Shown one piece after another: positions 1 through 8,725 of a stretch of DNA of 64,000 bases. The stretch is taken from the NCBI GenBank assembly GCA_046295975.1, contig JBKBMG010000023.1:1-64000 (forward strand), in the 5' to 3' direction. Numbering within the stretch: position 1 is the stretch's first letter; each line of letters starts with the position of its first letter. The position numbers and the translations under genes were made by a program. Source of the stretch: UBA2357 sp046295975 (lineage in GTDB: Bacteria > Pseudomonadota > Gammaproteobacteria > Burkholderiales > Rhodocyclaceae). The notes below the pieces were generated by a model. It searched no databases. It saw nothing but the letters and a program-made list of their open reading frames with translations, and was not told the DNA's origin.

Positions 1-120
1 TGGGGCCTGAAAGGCCTCGAAATGCAGCGGTAGAAGCGGAAAAATCGATCATCGGAATCGGTGATTACGGCTGACTTGGGTGAGTGAGCTCAAAACATCA
101 ATTGATCAGGGGTTCCCTAA
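1..120. mobile_element. possible end of an insertion sequence (window edge)
   Basis: No coding sequence is visible here. The reading frame of the GGDEF-type protein on the minus strand runs into this stretch and stops at once (98-100), within a short palindrome, atcaattgat, at 97-106. The abrupt loss of a conserved family's reading frame at about 120 suggests that this is the outer end of an inserted element whose body lies left of the window. No transposase or second terminal repeat can be seen, so this is inference from the broken neighbour. Confidence 0.3.
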
Positions 121-487
121 CGGCGCGAGCCTTGTTCAGGGCAATGTTGCGGATGACGGTTTCGACCAGGGTGATACGCTGATCCAGAGGTTTGCGTTCG
201 TCTTCGAGCGCGACGCGCAACTGGCCGATCTGGGTGTGTAGCCAGCCGCCGTTGGCATACAGCCCCTGCAATACGTCAACCAGATGGGCGCAGAGCTGGA
301 GTTCGGATTGAGTGATCGCATCGCTGGTGCCGCCATCGGCGGTATCGAGGCGGCGATACGTCGCGGCATAGTGCCCCGGGGTGGGTGGCAGCTTGCGCCG
401 GGTAAGTTCCTCCAGCACCAGGCGCAGCATGTCGAACGGCTTGCGCCCCTCGACCGTGGGCAGCCCGGCGGTCAATCTGTCTGGCAT
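98..487 (-). pseudogene. truncated N-terminal part of a GGDEF-family (diguanylate cyclase-like) protein
   Basis: About 130 residues from an ATG at 487; the frame is open back to 544, but the family-like sequence begins at MPDRL. The segment RRKLPPTPGHYAATYRRL resembles the N-terminal helical region (PTP-x-x-Y-x-x-x-Y) found upstream of GGDEF domains in many betaproteobacterial diguanylate cyclases. No GGDEF motif follows: the frame ends after AVREPLIN, and the last residues appear to come from unrelated DNA. The product would lack any catalytic domain, so I call it a broken gene. It reads in the same direction as lpdA but is separated from it by a strong hairpin. The family assignment rests on one motif and is moderate; an intact small protein cannot be excluded. 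Confidence 0.5.
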
Positions 488-606
488 CTTCGGTCCGATT
501 GTTGCATGGTGTTGCGAGCAGAAGAGGATACCATCGCCGGTCACGCCCGGTTTGCTCGATATGGCCGCCCTTGCGTGGGATGCGGGATGGCCGACACCGG
601 CCGGAA

Positions 607-639
607 CGGCAAGAAGGGCGCCAGGCGCCCTTCTTGCCG
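607..639 (-). terminator. hairpin downstream of lpdA
   Basis: A perfect 16-bp inverted repeat (607-622 and 624-639) with a one-base spacer sits 15 bp past the lpdA stop codon. No T-run follows on the minus strand, so it may stabilise the 3' end of the aceE-aceF-lpdA message or act as a weak terminator. Confidence 0.55.
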
Positions 640-654
640 GGGTGGAAGGCGCGA

Positions 655-2439
655 TCAGCGCTTGCGCGCCGCTGGCAGGTCAGTGCAGCTGCCGTGCGCG
701 ACTTCGGCCGCCATGCCAACCGACTCGCCCAGGGTCGGGTGCGGGTGGATGGTCTTGCCGATGTCGATCGCGTCCGCGCCCATCTCGACCGCGAGGCAGA
801 CCTCGCCGATCAGGTCGCCCGCGTGGGGTCCGACGATGGCGCCACCGATGATGCGGTGAGTGGCCTTGTCGAACAGCAGCTTGGTAAAGCCATAGTCGGC
901 ACCGTTGGCGATGGCACGGCCTGAGGCGGCCCACGGGAATACCGCCTTGTCGAACTGGATGCCCTTGGCCTTGGCCTGGTCCTCGGTAAGGCCGGCCCAG
1001 GCGACTTCCGGGTGGGTGTAGGCCACCGACGGAATCTGCAGTGCATCGAAGGACGATTTCTGGCCGGCGGCGACTTCCGCCGCGACGTGCGCTTCATGCA
1101 CCGCCTTGTGGGCGAGCATGGGCTGGCCGACGATGTCGCCGATCGCGAAGATATGCGGGACGTTGGTGCGCATCTGGTTGTCGACTTCGATGAAGCCGCG
1201 CTCGGTCACCGCCACACCGGCCTTGTCGGCGGCGATCTTCCTGCCGTTCGGACTGCGGCCAACGGCGACCAGCACCAGATCGTAGCGCTGGGCTTCGGCG
1301 GGCGCGCCGCTGCCGGCATCGACGCCCTCGAAGTTCACCCAGATACCATCTTCGCGCGCCTCGGCGCCGACCGTCTTGGTCTTGAGCATGACTTTGTCGA
1401 AGCGATGCAGGTTCTGCTTCTCCCACACCTTGACCAGGTCGCGGTCGGCCCCCTGCATGAGGCCGTCCATCATTTCGACCACGTCGATCCGCGAACCCAG
1501 GGTGGAGTACACCGTGGCCATTTCCAGGCCGATGATGCCACCGCCGATCACCAGCATTTTCGCCGGCACCTCGGCAAGTTCCAGTGCGCCGGTGGAGTCC
1601 ACCACGCGCGGATCTTCGGGCATGAACGGCAGGCGCACCGCCTGGCTGCCGGCGGCGATGATGCACTGCTTGAAGCGCACCACCTTCTTTTCGCCCGACT
1701 TGTCCTGGCCGTCGCCGCTGGTCAGCTCGACCTCGACGTGGTGGGGGTCGAGGAAGCTGCCGTAGCCGCGTACCACCTCCACCTTGCGCCCCTTGGCCAT
1801 CCCGGCCAGCCCGCCGGTAAGCTTGCCCACCACCTTGGCCTTGTGGGCGCGCAGCTTGTTGATATCGACCTTGGGCTTGCCGCCGAAATCGATGCCCAGA
1901 TCGGCGAAATGGCCGGCCTCGTCCATGATTTCGGCAACGTGCAGCAACGCCTTGGACGGGATGCAGCCTACGTTCAGGCACACCCCGCCGAGTGTGGCAT
2001 AGCGTTCGACGATCACGGTCTTGAGGCCGAGGTCGGCGGCGCGGAAGGCCGCGGAATAACCGCCGGGGCCGGCGCCCAATACCAGCATGTCGCATTCCAG
2101 ATCGGCACCGCCGGCATGGCTGGCCGCCACCGGCGCAGGCGTCGCCACCGCCGGTGTGGGGGCTGCCGCCGCCGCGGCGGGTGCCGCTGCGGTTTCGGCT
2201 GCGCCGGCTTCGAGCTTGAGCAGCACCGCGCCTTCGCCGACCTTGTCGCCAAGCGCGACCAGCACTTCCTTGACCACGCCGGCGGCCGGGGAGGGCACGT
2301 CCATGGTGGCCTTGTCCGACTCCAGTGTGCAGATGGCGTCGTCGACCTTGACGCTGTCACCCGGCTTCACGAACAGCTCGATGATCGGCACCGCGTCGAA
2401 ATCGCCGATGTCGGGTACCTTGACTTCCACTAGGCTCAT
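655..2439 (-). CDS. lpdA: dihydrolipoyl dehydrogenase with N-terminal lipoyl domain (E3 of pyruvate dehydrogenase)
   Basis: 594 residues. E3 reoxidises the dihydrolipoyl arms of the pyruvate dehydrogenase complex with FAD and NAD+ in the cytoplasm. Residues 1-77 form a lipoyl domain with the attachment lysine at K43 in ESDKATMD. An Ala/Pro-rich linker follows (about 78-112), then the flavoprotein: FAD Gly-rich loop GAGPGG at 122-127, redox cysteines C154 and C159 in GGVCLNVGC, an NAD-binding loop GGGIIGLE, and the His-Glu pair in HPHPTLGE near the C-terminus. The start at 2439 is chosen over the upstream frame because AAGGAG lies just before it and the lipoyl domain begins there. Last gene of aceE-aceF-lpdA, 10 bp after aceF. 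A lipoyl-E3 fusion is typical of betaproteobacteria and Neisseria; the second E3 in this window (42091-43515) lacks it. Confidence 0.95.
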   Translation of the reverse strand: MSLVEVKVPDIGDFDAVPIIELFVKPGDSVKVDDAICTLESDKATMDVPSPAAGVVKEVLVALGDKVGEGAVLLKLEAGAAETAAAPAAAAAAPTPAVATPAPVAASHAGGADLECDMLVLGAGPGGYSAAFRAADLGLKTVIVERYATLGGVCLNVGCIPSKALLHVAEIMDEAGHFADLGIDFGGKPKVDINKLRAHKAKVVGKLTGGLAGMAKGRKVEVVRGYGSFLDPHHVEVELTSGDGQDKSGEKKVVRFKQCIIAAGSQAVRLPFMPEDPRVVDSTGALELAEVPAKMLVIGGGIIGLEMATVYSTLGSRIDVVEMMDGLMQGADRDLVKVWEKQNLHRFDKVMLKTKTVGAEAREDGIWVNFEGVDAGSGAPAEAQRYDLVLVAVGRSPNGRKIAADKAGVAVTERGFIEVDNQMRTNVPHIFAIGDIVGQPMLAHKAVHEAHVAAEVAAGQKSSFDALQIPSVAYTHPEVAWAGLTEDQAKAKGIQFDKAVFPWAASGRAIANGADYGFTKLLFDKATHRIIGGAIVGPHAGDLIGEVCLAVEMGADAIDIGKTIHPHPTLGESVGMAAEVAHGSCTDLPAARKR

Positions 2440-2449
2440 GTCGATCTCC

Positions 2450-4096
2450 TTACAGCATGACCCGGCGGAAATCGGCCAGGAGTTGTGCGACATACACGTT
2501 GAAGCGGGTCGCCAGCGCGCCGTCGATCACACGGTGGTCGGCGGTCAGCGACATTGGCAGGGTCAGGCGCGGCACGAACTGCTTGCCGTCCCACACCGGC
2601 TTCATCGCACTCTTGTTGACGCCCAGAATGGCGACTTCCGGGGCATTCACGATGGGCGCGAAGTAGGTGCCGCCAATGCCGCCCAGGCTGGAAATGGTGA
2701 AGCACGCTCCGGACATGTCGGCCGGGCCGAGCTTGCCGTCGCGCGCCTTCTTGGCGAGTTCGGCGGTTTCCGCGGCGATCTCGAACACGCCCTTCTTGTC
2801 GGCGTTCTTGACCACCGGCACCACCAGCCCGTTGGGGGTGTCGGCGGCGAAGCCGATGTTGAAGTACTTCTTGTACACCAGGCTCAGTTCGCCATCGCTG
2901 GCGTCCAGGCTGGTGTTGAATTCCGGGAATTCCTGCAGGGCTTTCACGCAGGCCTTGATCAGGAAGGCGAGCATGGTGAGCTTCTTGCCGGATTTCTCGT
3001 TTTCCTTGTTCACCTGCACCCGGAAGGCTTCCAGATCGGTGATGTCGGCGTCCTCATGGAAGGTGACGGCGGGAATCATTGCCCAGTTGCGGGCGAGGTT
3101 CTGGCCGGAGATCTTCTTGATCCGCGACAGCGGCTTGGTCTCGATCTCGCCGAACTTCGAGAAATCGATCTTGGGCCAGGGCAACAGGTCAAGGCCGCCG
3201 CCCAGGCTGGCGCCAGCGACGGCTGCGGGCGTCTTGCCCGGCACCACACCGGAGCTCATCGCGCCTTTGATGAACGCGGCAACGTCTTCCCTGAGAATGC
3301 GGTTTTTCGGCCCGCTGGGCTTGACCTGGGCAAGGTCGGCCCCGAGTTCGCGTGCGAACGCGCGCACCGACGGGCTGGCGTGCACTTTGCCGCCGATCGC
3401 CACTGCGCTCGGCGTGCTGGCCGGTGCAGCGGCAGGCGCCTTGGCAGCAGGGGCCGTGGCCGGCGCAGCTACCGGGGCGACGGGTGCCGGGGCGGAAGCC
3501 GCCACGGCTGCGGCCGATCCGCCGGCCGACTCGACCTTGATCAGCACCACGCCTTCGCCAACCTTGTCGCCGATCGCCACCAGCACTTCCTTGACCACAC
3601 CGGCAGCCGAGGAGGGCACGTCCATGGTGGCCTTGTCGGATTCCAGCGTGGCGATGGCGTCATCCACCTTGATGGTGTCGCCGACCTTGACGAACAGCTC
3701 GATCACCGGCACTTCGGAAAAGTCGCCAATGTCCGGAACCTTCACTTCGACCACGCCGCCCGAGATGGGCGCTGCAGCCGGGGTTGCCACAGGGGCCGGA
3801 GCCGCTGCGGCAGCCGGGGCAGGGGCTGCGCTTGCCGGTGCGCCAGCCGACGCACCGGCCGACTCGACCTTGATCAGCACCACGCCTTCGCCGACCTTGT
3901 CGCCGACTGCGACCAGCACTTCCTTGACCACACCGGCCGCCGAGGAGGGCACGTCCATGGTGGCCTTGTCGGATTCCAGCGTGGCGATGGCGTCATCCAC
4001 CTTGATGGTGTCGCCGACCTTGACGAACAGCTCGATCACCGGCACTTCGGAGAAATCACCGATGTCCGGGACTTTCACTTCAATGAGTTGGCTCAT
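2450..4096 (-). CDS. aceF: dihydrolipoyl acetyltransferase (E2 of pyruvate dehydrogenase)
   Basis: 548 residues. This core subunit transfers the acetyl group from lipoate to CoA. Order of domains: lipoyl domain 1 (lysine K44), Ala/Pro linker, lipoyl domain 2 (K155, 111 residues later), second Ala/Pro linker, peripheral-subunit-binding domain (around 250-290, ASPSVRAFAREL), then the acyltransferase domain with the catalytic HxxxD motif at H521 and D525 (DHRVIDG). The two lipoyl domains share a 113-bp identical DNA block, a sign of recent duplication or gene conversion. Start at 4096 has the purine-rich AAGGAG upstream. Lies 20 bp downstream of aceE and 10 bp upstream of lpdA, so the three are surely co-transcribed. 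Confidence 0.96.
   Translation of the reverse strand: MSQLIEVKVPDIGDFSEVPVIELFVKVGDTIKVDDAIATLESDKATMDVPSSAAGVVKEVLVAVGDKVGEGVVLIKVESAGASAGAPASAAPAPAAAAAPAPVATPAAAPISGGVVEVKVPDIGDFSEVPVIELFVKVGDTIKVDDAIATLESDKATMDVPSSAAGVVKEVLVAIGDKVGEGVVLIKVESAGGSAAAVAASAPAPVAPVAAPATAPAAKAPAAAPASTPSAVAIGGKVHASPSVRAFARELGADLAQVKPSGPKNRILREDVAAFIKGAMSSGVVPGKTPAAVAGASLGGGLDLLPWPKIDFSKFGEIETKPLSRIKKISGQNLARNWAMIPAVTFHEDADITDLEAFRVQVNKENEKSGKKLTMLAFLIKACVKALQEFPEFNTSLDASDGELSLVYKKYFNIGFAADTPNGLVVPVVKNADKKGVFEIAAETAELAKKARDGKLGPADMSGACFTISSLGGIGGTYFAPIVNAPEVAILGVNKSAMKPVWDGKQFVPRLTLPMSLTADHRVIDGALATRFNVYVAQLLADFRRVML
3606..4051 (-). repeat. in-gene duplication of lipoyl-domain DNA in aceF
   Basis: Positions 3606-3718 and 3939-4051 (113 bp each) are identical and spaced by 333 bp, in frame. 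Outside this core the two lipoyl-domain copies differ at several positions, so identity is confined to the part around the lipoylated lysine. Confidence 0.95.
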
Positions 4097-4116
4097 GCTT
4101 GTGTCTCCTTCGGCGC

Positions 4117-6798
4117 TCAGACGCTCATCGGGTTCGGCTTGCTCGGGTCGAGCTTGTACTTGACCATCGCGGCGGCGACCTTCTCGCGCTCGATCTTGCC
4201 TTCATCGGCGAGCGCCTTGAGCGCGGCCAGCGTGACCCAGCGGCGATCCACCTCGAAGAAGTGGCGCAGTTGCTCGCGGGTGTCGGAGCGGCCGAACCCG
4301 TCCGTGCCCAGCGTCACGTAGTTGCGCTTGACGAAGGGGCGGATCTGTTCGGCGAACAGCTTGACGTAGTCGGTCGCGGCGATGACCGGCCCGTCGGTGG
4401 AGGCCAGCTTTTGCTCGACATGCGACTGCCGCGGTGTCTCAAGCGGATGGAGCATGTTCCAGCGCTCGACCTCCTGGCCGTCACGGGCCAGTTCGTTGAA
4501 GCTCGGTGCGCCCCAGATGTCGGATTCGACGCCCCAGTCTTCGCGCAGCAGTTGGGCGGCGGCGATGACTTCGCGGAAGATCGTCCCCGAGCCCAGCAAC
4601 TGCACGCGCGGGCCGGCCTTGTCGGCGCCCTTCTGGAAGGCATACAGGCCCTTGATGATGTCGGACTCGGCGCCTTCGGGCATCTCGGGATGTTCGTAGT
4701 TCTCGTTCATCACCGTGATGTAGTAATACACGTCCTCCTGCTCGGCGAACATGCGGCGCATGCCGTCCTGGACGATCACCGCGACCTCGTACTGGAAGGT
4801 CGGGTCGTAGGACACGCAGTTGGGAATCATGTTGGCGAGCACCAGGCTGTGGCCGTCCTCGTGCTGCAGGCCCTCGCCGTTGAGGGTGGTGCGCCCGGCG
4901 GTGCCGCCGATCAGGAAGCCGCGGGTGCGCTGGTCTGCCGCCGCCCAGCACAGGTCCATGGTGCGCTGCATGCCGAACATGGAATAGAAGATGTAGAACG
5001 GCACCATCTGCACGTTGTGCACGCTGTAGGCGGTGCCGGCGGCAATCCAGTCGGCCATCGCGCCGGCCTCGTTGATGCCTTCCTGCAGTACCTGGCCGGT
5101 CTGGCTTTCCTTGTAGAACATGAGCTGGTCATGATCTTCCGGCACGTACTTCTGACCTTCCTGGTTCCAGATGCCGTACTGGCGGAACATGCCTTCCATG
5201 CCGAAAGTGCGGCTTTCGTCCGGTACGATGGGCACGACATGCTTGCCGATCTGCTTGTCCTTGAGCAGCGTGTTCATGATGCGTACGATGGCCATCGTGG
5301 TCGACAACTCGCGCCCTTCGCCGGATGCCTTGAGCAGCGCGGCGAAAGTGTCCAGACCCGGCACCGCCAGGGCCTCGGCCTTCTGTCGGCGCTGCGGCAG
5401 GAAGCCGCCCAGCGCCATGCGGCGCTCCATCATGTACTTGTGCTCGGGTGAGCCTTCCTCGAACTTGAGATAGGGCAGTTCCGCCAGCTTGTCGTCCGGT
5501 ACCGGCAGACCGAAGCGGTCGCGGAAGCGGCGGATGGCGTCCACATCCAGCTTCTTCTGCTGGTGGGAGATGTTCATCGCCTCGCCGGCCTGGCCCATGC
5601 CGAAACCCTTGATGGTCTTGGCCAGGATCAGCGTCGGCTGGCCCTTGTGCTCGGCCGCGGCCTTGTAGGCGGCGAAGATCTTGAACAGGTCGTGGCCGCC
5701 GCGATTGAGGTTCCAGATCTCGTCGTCGGTCCAGTCGGCGACCAGTTCCTTGAGCTCTGGTGTGTTGAAGAAGTGCTCGCGCACATGGGCGCCGTCCTTG
5801 GCCTTGAAGGTCTGGTACTCGCCATCCACGCATTCCATCATGCGTTTCTTGAGGATGCCCTTCTTGTCGCGTGAGAACAGGGCGTCCCAGTGGGTGCCCC
5901 AGATCACCTTGATGACGTTCCAGCCCGCGCCACGGAACTCCGATTCCAGCTCCTGAATGATCTTGCCGTTGCCGCGCACCGGGCCGTCCAGGCGCTGCAG
6001 GTTGCAGTTGATCACGAACACCAGATTGTCCAGCTTCTCGCGCGCAGCCATGCCGATGGCGCCCAGGGACTCGACCTCGTCGGTCTCGCCGTCACCCAGG
6101 AAGGCCCAGACCTTGCGCTTCTCGGCCTGCGCCGCGTCGATCAGGTTGCGGCTGGCGAGGTACTTCATGAAGCGGGCGGAATAGATCGCGCACAGCGGGC
6201 CAAGCCCCATGGACACCGTCGGGAACTGCCAGAAGTCCGGCATCAGCCAGGGGTGGGGGTAGGAGGAGATGCCCTTGCCGTCGACCTCCTGGCGGAAGTT
6301 GTCCATCTGCTCCTCGGTGAGGCGGCCGAGCATGAAGGCACGTGCATAGACGCCGGGTACCGAGTGGCCCTGGAAATAGATCAGATCGCCACCGTGTTCT
6401 GCGGTGGGGGCGTGCCAGAAGTGGGAAAAACCGACGTCGTAGAGTGCGGCGGCTGAGGCGAAGGAGGCAATGTGGCCGCCGACGTTGGTGTGTTTGTTGG
6501 CCCGCACCACCATCGCCATGGCGTTCCAGCGGATGTAGGAGTGGAGCTTGATCTCCATGTCCGGATCGCCCGGGTAGCGGGGCTGCGTATCGGCCGGGAT
6601 CGTGTTGATGTACTGCGTGGTCGCGGAGTAGGGGATGTTTACCCCTTCTTGCGACGCCGTCTCGATCAGCTTCTCGATCAGGTAGTGGGCGCGCTCGGGG
6701 CCTTCATTGACGAGTACGCCCTCGAGCGCCTCCAGCCATTCTTTTGTTTCCTGCGCGTCCGGATCGGCCTGCAGGGCGATGTCGTGCTTTCCGGTCAT
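4117..6798 (-). CDS. aceE: pyruvate dehydrogenase E1 component, homodimeric type
   Basis: 893 residues, the usual length for the single-chain E1 of Gram-negative bacteria. It decarboxylates pyruvate with thiamine diphosphate and passes the acetyl group to E2 lipoate. The thiamine-diphosphate motif begins with GDGETDE and closes with the NCN of LVFVINCN; the segment HSYIRWNAMAMVVRAN near the N-terminus is characteristic of AceE. The frame is open to 6939, but the start at 6798 (MTGKHDIALQ) has AGGAG seven bases upstream and matches family length. First gene of aceE-aceF-lpdA, with a promoter candidate about 190 bp upstream. Confidence 0.97.
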   Translation of the reverse strand: MTGKHDIALQADPDAQETKEWLEALEGVLVNEGPERAHYLIEKLIETASQEGVNIPYSATTQYINTIPADTQPRYPGDPDMEIKLHSYIRWNAMAMVVRANKHTNVGGHIASFASAAALYDVGFSHFWHAPTAEHGGDLIYFQGHSVPGVYARAFMLGRLTEEQMDNFRQEVDGKGISSYPHPWLMPDFWQFPTVSMGLGPLCAIYSARFMKYLASRNLIDAAQAEKRKVWAFLGDGETDEVESLGAIGMAAREKLDNLVFVINCNLQRLDGPVRGNGKIIQELESEFRGAGWNVIKVIWGTHWDALFSRDKKGILKKRMMECVDGEYQTFKAKDGAHVREHFFNTPELKELVADWTDDEIWNLNRGGHDLFKIFAAYKAAAEHKGQPTLILAKTIKGFGMGQAGEAMNISHQQKKLDVDAIRRFRDRFGLPVPDDKLAELPYLKFEEGSPEHKYMMERRMALGGFLPQRRQKAEALAVPGLDTFAALLKASGEGRELSTTMAIVRIMNTLLKDKQIGKHVVPIVPDESRTFGMEGMFRQYGIWNQEGQKYVPEDHDQLMFYKESQTGQVLQEGINEAGAMADWIAAGTAYSVHNVQMVPFYIFYSMFGMQRTMDLCWAAADQRTRGFLIGGTAGRTTLNGEGLQHEDGHSLVLANMIPNCVSYDPTFQYEVAVIVQDGMRRMFAEQEDVYYYITVMNENYEHPEMPEGAESDIIKGLYAFQKGADKAGPRVQLLGSGTIFREVIAAAQLLREDWGVESDIWGAPSFNELARDGQEVERWNMLHPLETPRQSHVEQKLASTDGPVIAATDYVKLFAEQIRPFVKRNYVTLGTDGFGRSDTREQLRHFFEVDRRWVTLAALKALADEGKIEREKVAAAMVKYKLDPSKPNPMSV

Positions 6799-6991
6799 GG
6801 TCTGTCTCCTCATGACTTGCGGTTGAAGAGCCCCGCTATGGGCGGATGACTCCTGGATGTATGCCCGGTGACCCGGCACCCGCCTGAAAGACCGGAAACG
6901 TCCGACTGTGCTCGCTTTCCGTGCTTTAAAACAGGGCAACGCGTAACCGTGACGACGATATCGGGCCGGTGCTTCGCCAGCCGCGTTTCGT

Positions 6992-7020
6992 AATATAAAA
7001 CGTTATATCAACATGTGCAA
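6992..7020 (-). promoter_or_regulatory. sigma-70 type promoter of aceE-aceF-lpdA
   Basis: Read on the minus strand: -35 TTGCAC (7015-7020), a 17-bp spacer and -10 TATATT (6992-6997). An imperfect inverted repeat, atataa/ttatat, spans the spacer and -10 and could be an operator. Predicted transcription start near 6985. Confidence 0.6.
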
Positions 7021-7189
7021 TAAAAATCACTTTGCCCGTTCGGGCTCAGTCCGGCACGTCAACCTCCTTGCAAGCAGTGAACGTATGAGGAGACGCCACG
7101 CAGGGACGTGCCGTGAGGGCGTCGCGGCGCGCAAGCTCGCGCGGGCGGGGTATCAGGAATCAAGCAAGGGAGCGAAGCGGGATGCTGCG

Positions 7190-7237
7190 AAAAAAACCGG
7201 CCGGAGGCTGAGGGAGGGAGGGAGAGTGCCTCCGGCC
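7190..7237 (-). terminator. intrinsic terminator of the binding-protein gene
   Basis: The inverted repeat ggccggaggc (7199-7208) and gcctccggcc (7228-7237) is followed on the minus strand by a run of seven T. It lies about 40 bp past the stop codon of the gene at 7277-8482. Confidence 0.85.
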
Positions 7238-7276
7238 AGTCGTCAAAACTTAAGCGGGATGGTGGAGCCGTGCGGG

Positions 7277-8482
7277 TCATCGACGCGAGGCCCGGAGCCG
7301 GTCCTCTTCATGGGCGAACACGACCCGGCCGTTGCGCACCACGCCCATGAAAATGTCATGGGCGTTCTGAATGGCTTCGTGGTTGTCCTTGGTGAATGGA
7401 CGATCGTAGGTCATGACCACGCCTTCCACGGGTTCGCGCAGATTCTCGAGCGCCTCGCGAATCGCATCTCCATCCGTGCCGCCGGCCTGGCGGATCGCGG
7501 CGGCGAGCAATAGTACCGAATCATACCCTTGCGCGGCGGCAGGAGGTACCGGCATGCGAACGCTGCCTGTCTGTTTGCGCCATGCGTCAACAAAAGCCCT
7601 CTGGTGCGCGGTGACGGGGTCGTTGATGAATGTCTGGGGCATGTGCGTGCCCTCGGCGTTGGGGCCGGCGTGGTCAATGAAGTTCGACATCGCCAGTGTC
7701 CAGCTGCCGATGATGGGGACCCGCCAGTTCAGCCGGGCCATGGCATTGGCGATCTGCGCGAGCTCGGGACCGATCCCGTACGTGAGGATGGCCTGTGCCC
7801 CGGCGCGTCGGGCGCGGCGCACGTGTTCGGTCATGTCGGCCTGGCCGAGCTGGAAGCGCTCGATGGTAACCGGCGTGATGTCGCGCGCGGCCAGCGCCAG
7901 TTCGAGGTCCTCGCGCCCGAGCTGACCGTAGTTGGTGGCATCGTGAAAAATCGCCACACGCCGCAGCCGCCGCCGTTCCACGGCTTCGACAACGATCATC
8001 GCAGCCTGGATGGTGTCGTTGGCCGAAATACGGAACACGAAGTTGTCCGGGTGTTCCGGCGGCAGAAACTGCTTGGTGATCAGCGAGCCGGTGGCCACGG
8101 CTGTAATCACCGGGATGCGCGCCTGCTGGTAGTAGCGCTGGCTGGCGAGTGCCACGCCGGTATTGACCATGCCGACGGCAGCGACCACGCCTTCCTTGTC
8201 GATGAGTTCCTGGGCAACCTGGGCGCCGCGTTCGTTGCGTGCCTCGTCGTCGCGCTCCACCAGTTCCACCGGGCGGCCCAGCAGGCCACCAGCGGCGTTG
8301 ATCTCGGCCGCAGCGATACGCATACCGTCACGCATGGACAGGCCCATGGGGCTGGACCCGCCGGTGAAGGGGCCGGATACGCCGATGCGTATTGGCTTGC
8401 CCGCATCGCTCGAGGCTGGCGCGGCGGCACCGGGAAAGGCGAGCAGCGCGACGAACAGGGCGGTGACAAGCAGACGCAGCAC
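7277..8482 (-). CDS. periplasmic ligand-binding protein, branched-chain amino acid ABC type (Leu/Ile/Val-BP-like)
   Basis: 401 residues from a GTG start. A signal peptide is clear: MLRLLVTALFVALLAFPGAA, then Ala-rich cleavage sites. The mature part begins IRIGVSGPFTGGSS and contains GMRIAAAEINAAGGLLGR, the signature of type I periplasmic binding proteins of the Peripla_BP_6/LivK group. The ligand cannot be told from sequence; such proteins bind amino acids, amides or aromatic acids. No permease or ATPase genes adjoin it. It is transcribed away from a sensor kinase/response regulator pair 243 bp off, so it could feed a ligand signal to that sensor or serve a transporter encoded elsewhere. It has its own terminator. 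Confidence 0.85.
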   Translation of the reverse strand: MLRLLVTALFVALLAFPGAAAPASSDAGKPIRIGVSGPFTGGSSPMGLSMRDGMRIAAAEINAAGGLLGRPVELVERDDEARNERGAQVAQELIDKEGVVAAVGMVNTGVALASQRYYQQARIPVITAVATGSLITKQFLPPEHPDNFVFRISANDTIQAAMIVVEAVERRRLRRVAIFHDATNYGQLGREDLELALAARDITPVTIERFQLGQADMTEHVRRARRAGAQAILTYGIGPELAQIANAMARLNWRVPIIGSWTLAMSNFIDHAGPNAEGTHMPQTFINDPVTAHQRAFVDAWRKQTGSVRMPVPPAAAQGYDSVLLLAAAIRQAGGTDGDAIREALENLREPVEGVVMTYDRPFTKDNHEAIQNAHDIFMGVVRNGRVVFAHEEDRLRASRR

Positions 8483-8725
8483 GAGTGGGGGACTCCGGGC
8501 GGGGGATGGATGCGTCCGACTGTAGTGCCCAATCCGATCCTCGCATAATTGGCGAAAACCCCAAGCGGGGTCGCGCCCTTGGCGCCGCGCAGGGCGATTG
8601 CCATGGTCATTGTGGGCTTAGGGAAACACCGGATTACGAATCTCAGGCAGGCAGGGAAGAATAGCCGAGCAAAGTCGCCTGCGTTGCGATTCCGTCTCCC
8701 GCTGTTTCGTCTGAAGGCGCCTTGA

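Larger units (their letters stand above)
6799..7276. other. aceE leader and intergenic region
   Basis: 478 bp between aceE and the binding-protein gene, with no convincing gene. It holds the aceE promoter candidate (6992-7020), a leader of about 187 nt, and the terminator of the binding-protein gene (7190-7237). The A/T-rich stretch at 6991-7030 stands out from the GC-rich surroundings. Confidence 0.7.

Noticed and set aside
2087..4321. 744-codon plus-strand frame across aceF
   Set aside because: Antisense to aceF and part of lpdA; the translation is repetitive because it mirrors the duplicated lipoyl domains and linkers.
6799..6939. N-terminal extension of aceE by 47 codons
   Set aside because: The extension is Arg/Ser-rich, unlike the family, and the inner ATG at 6798 has an AGGAG site at good spacing.
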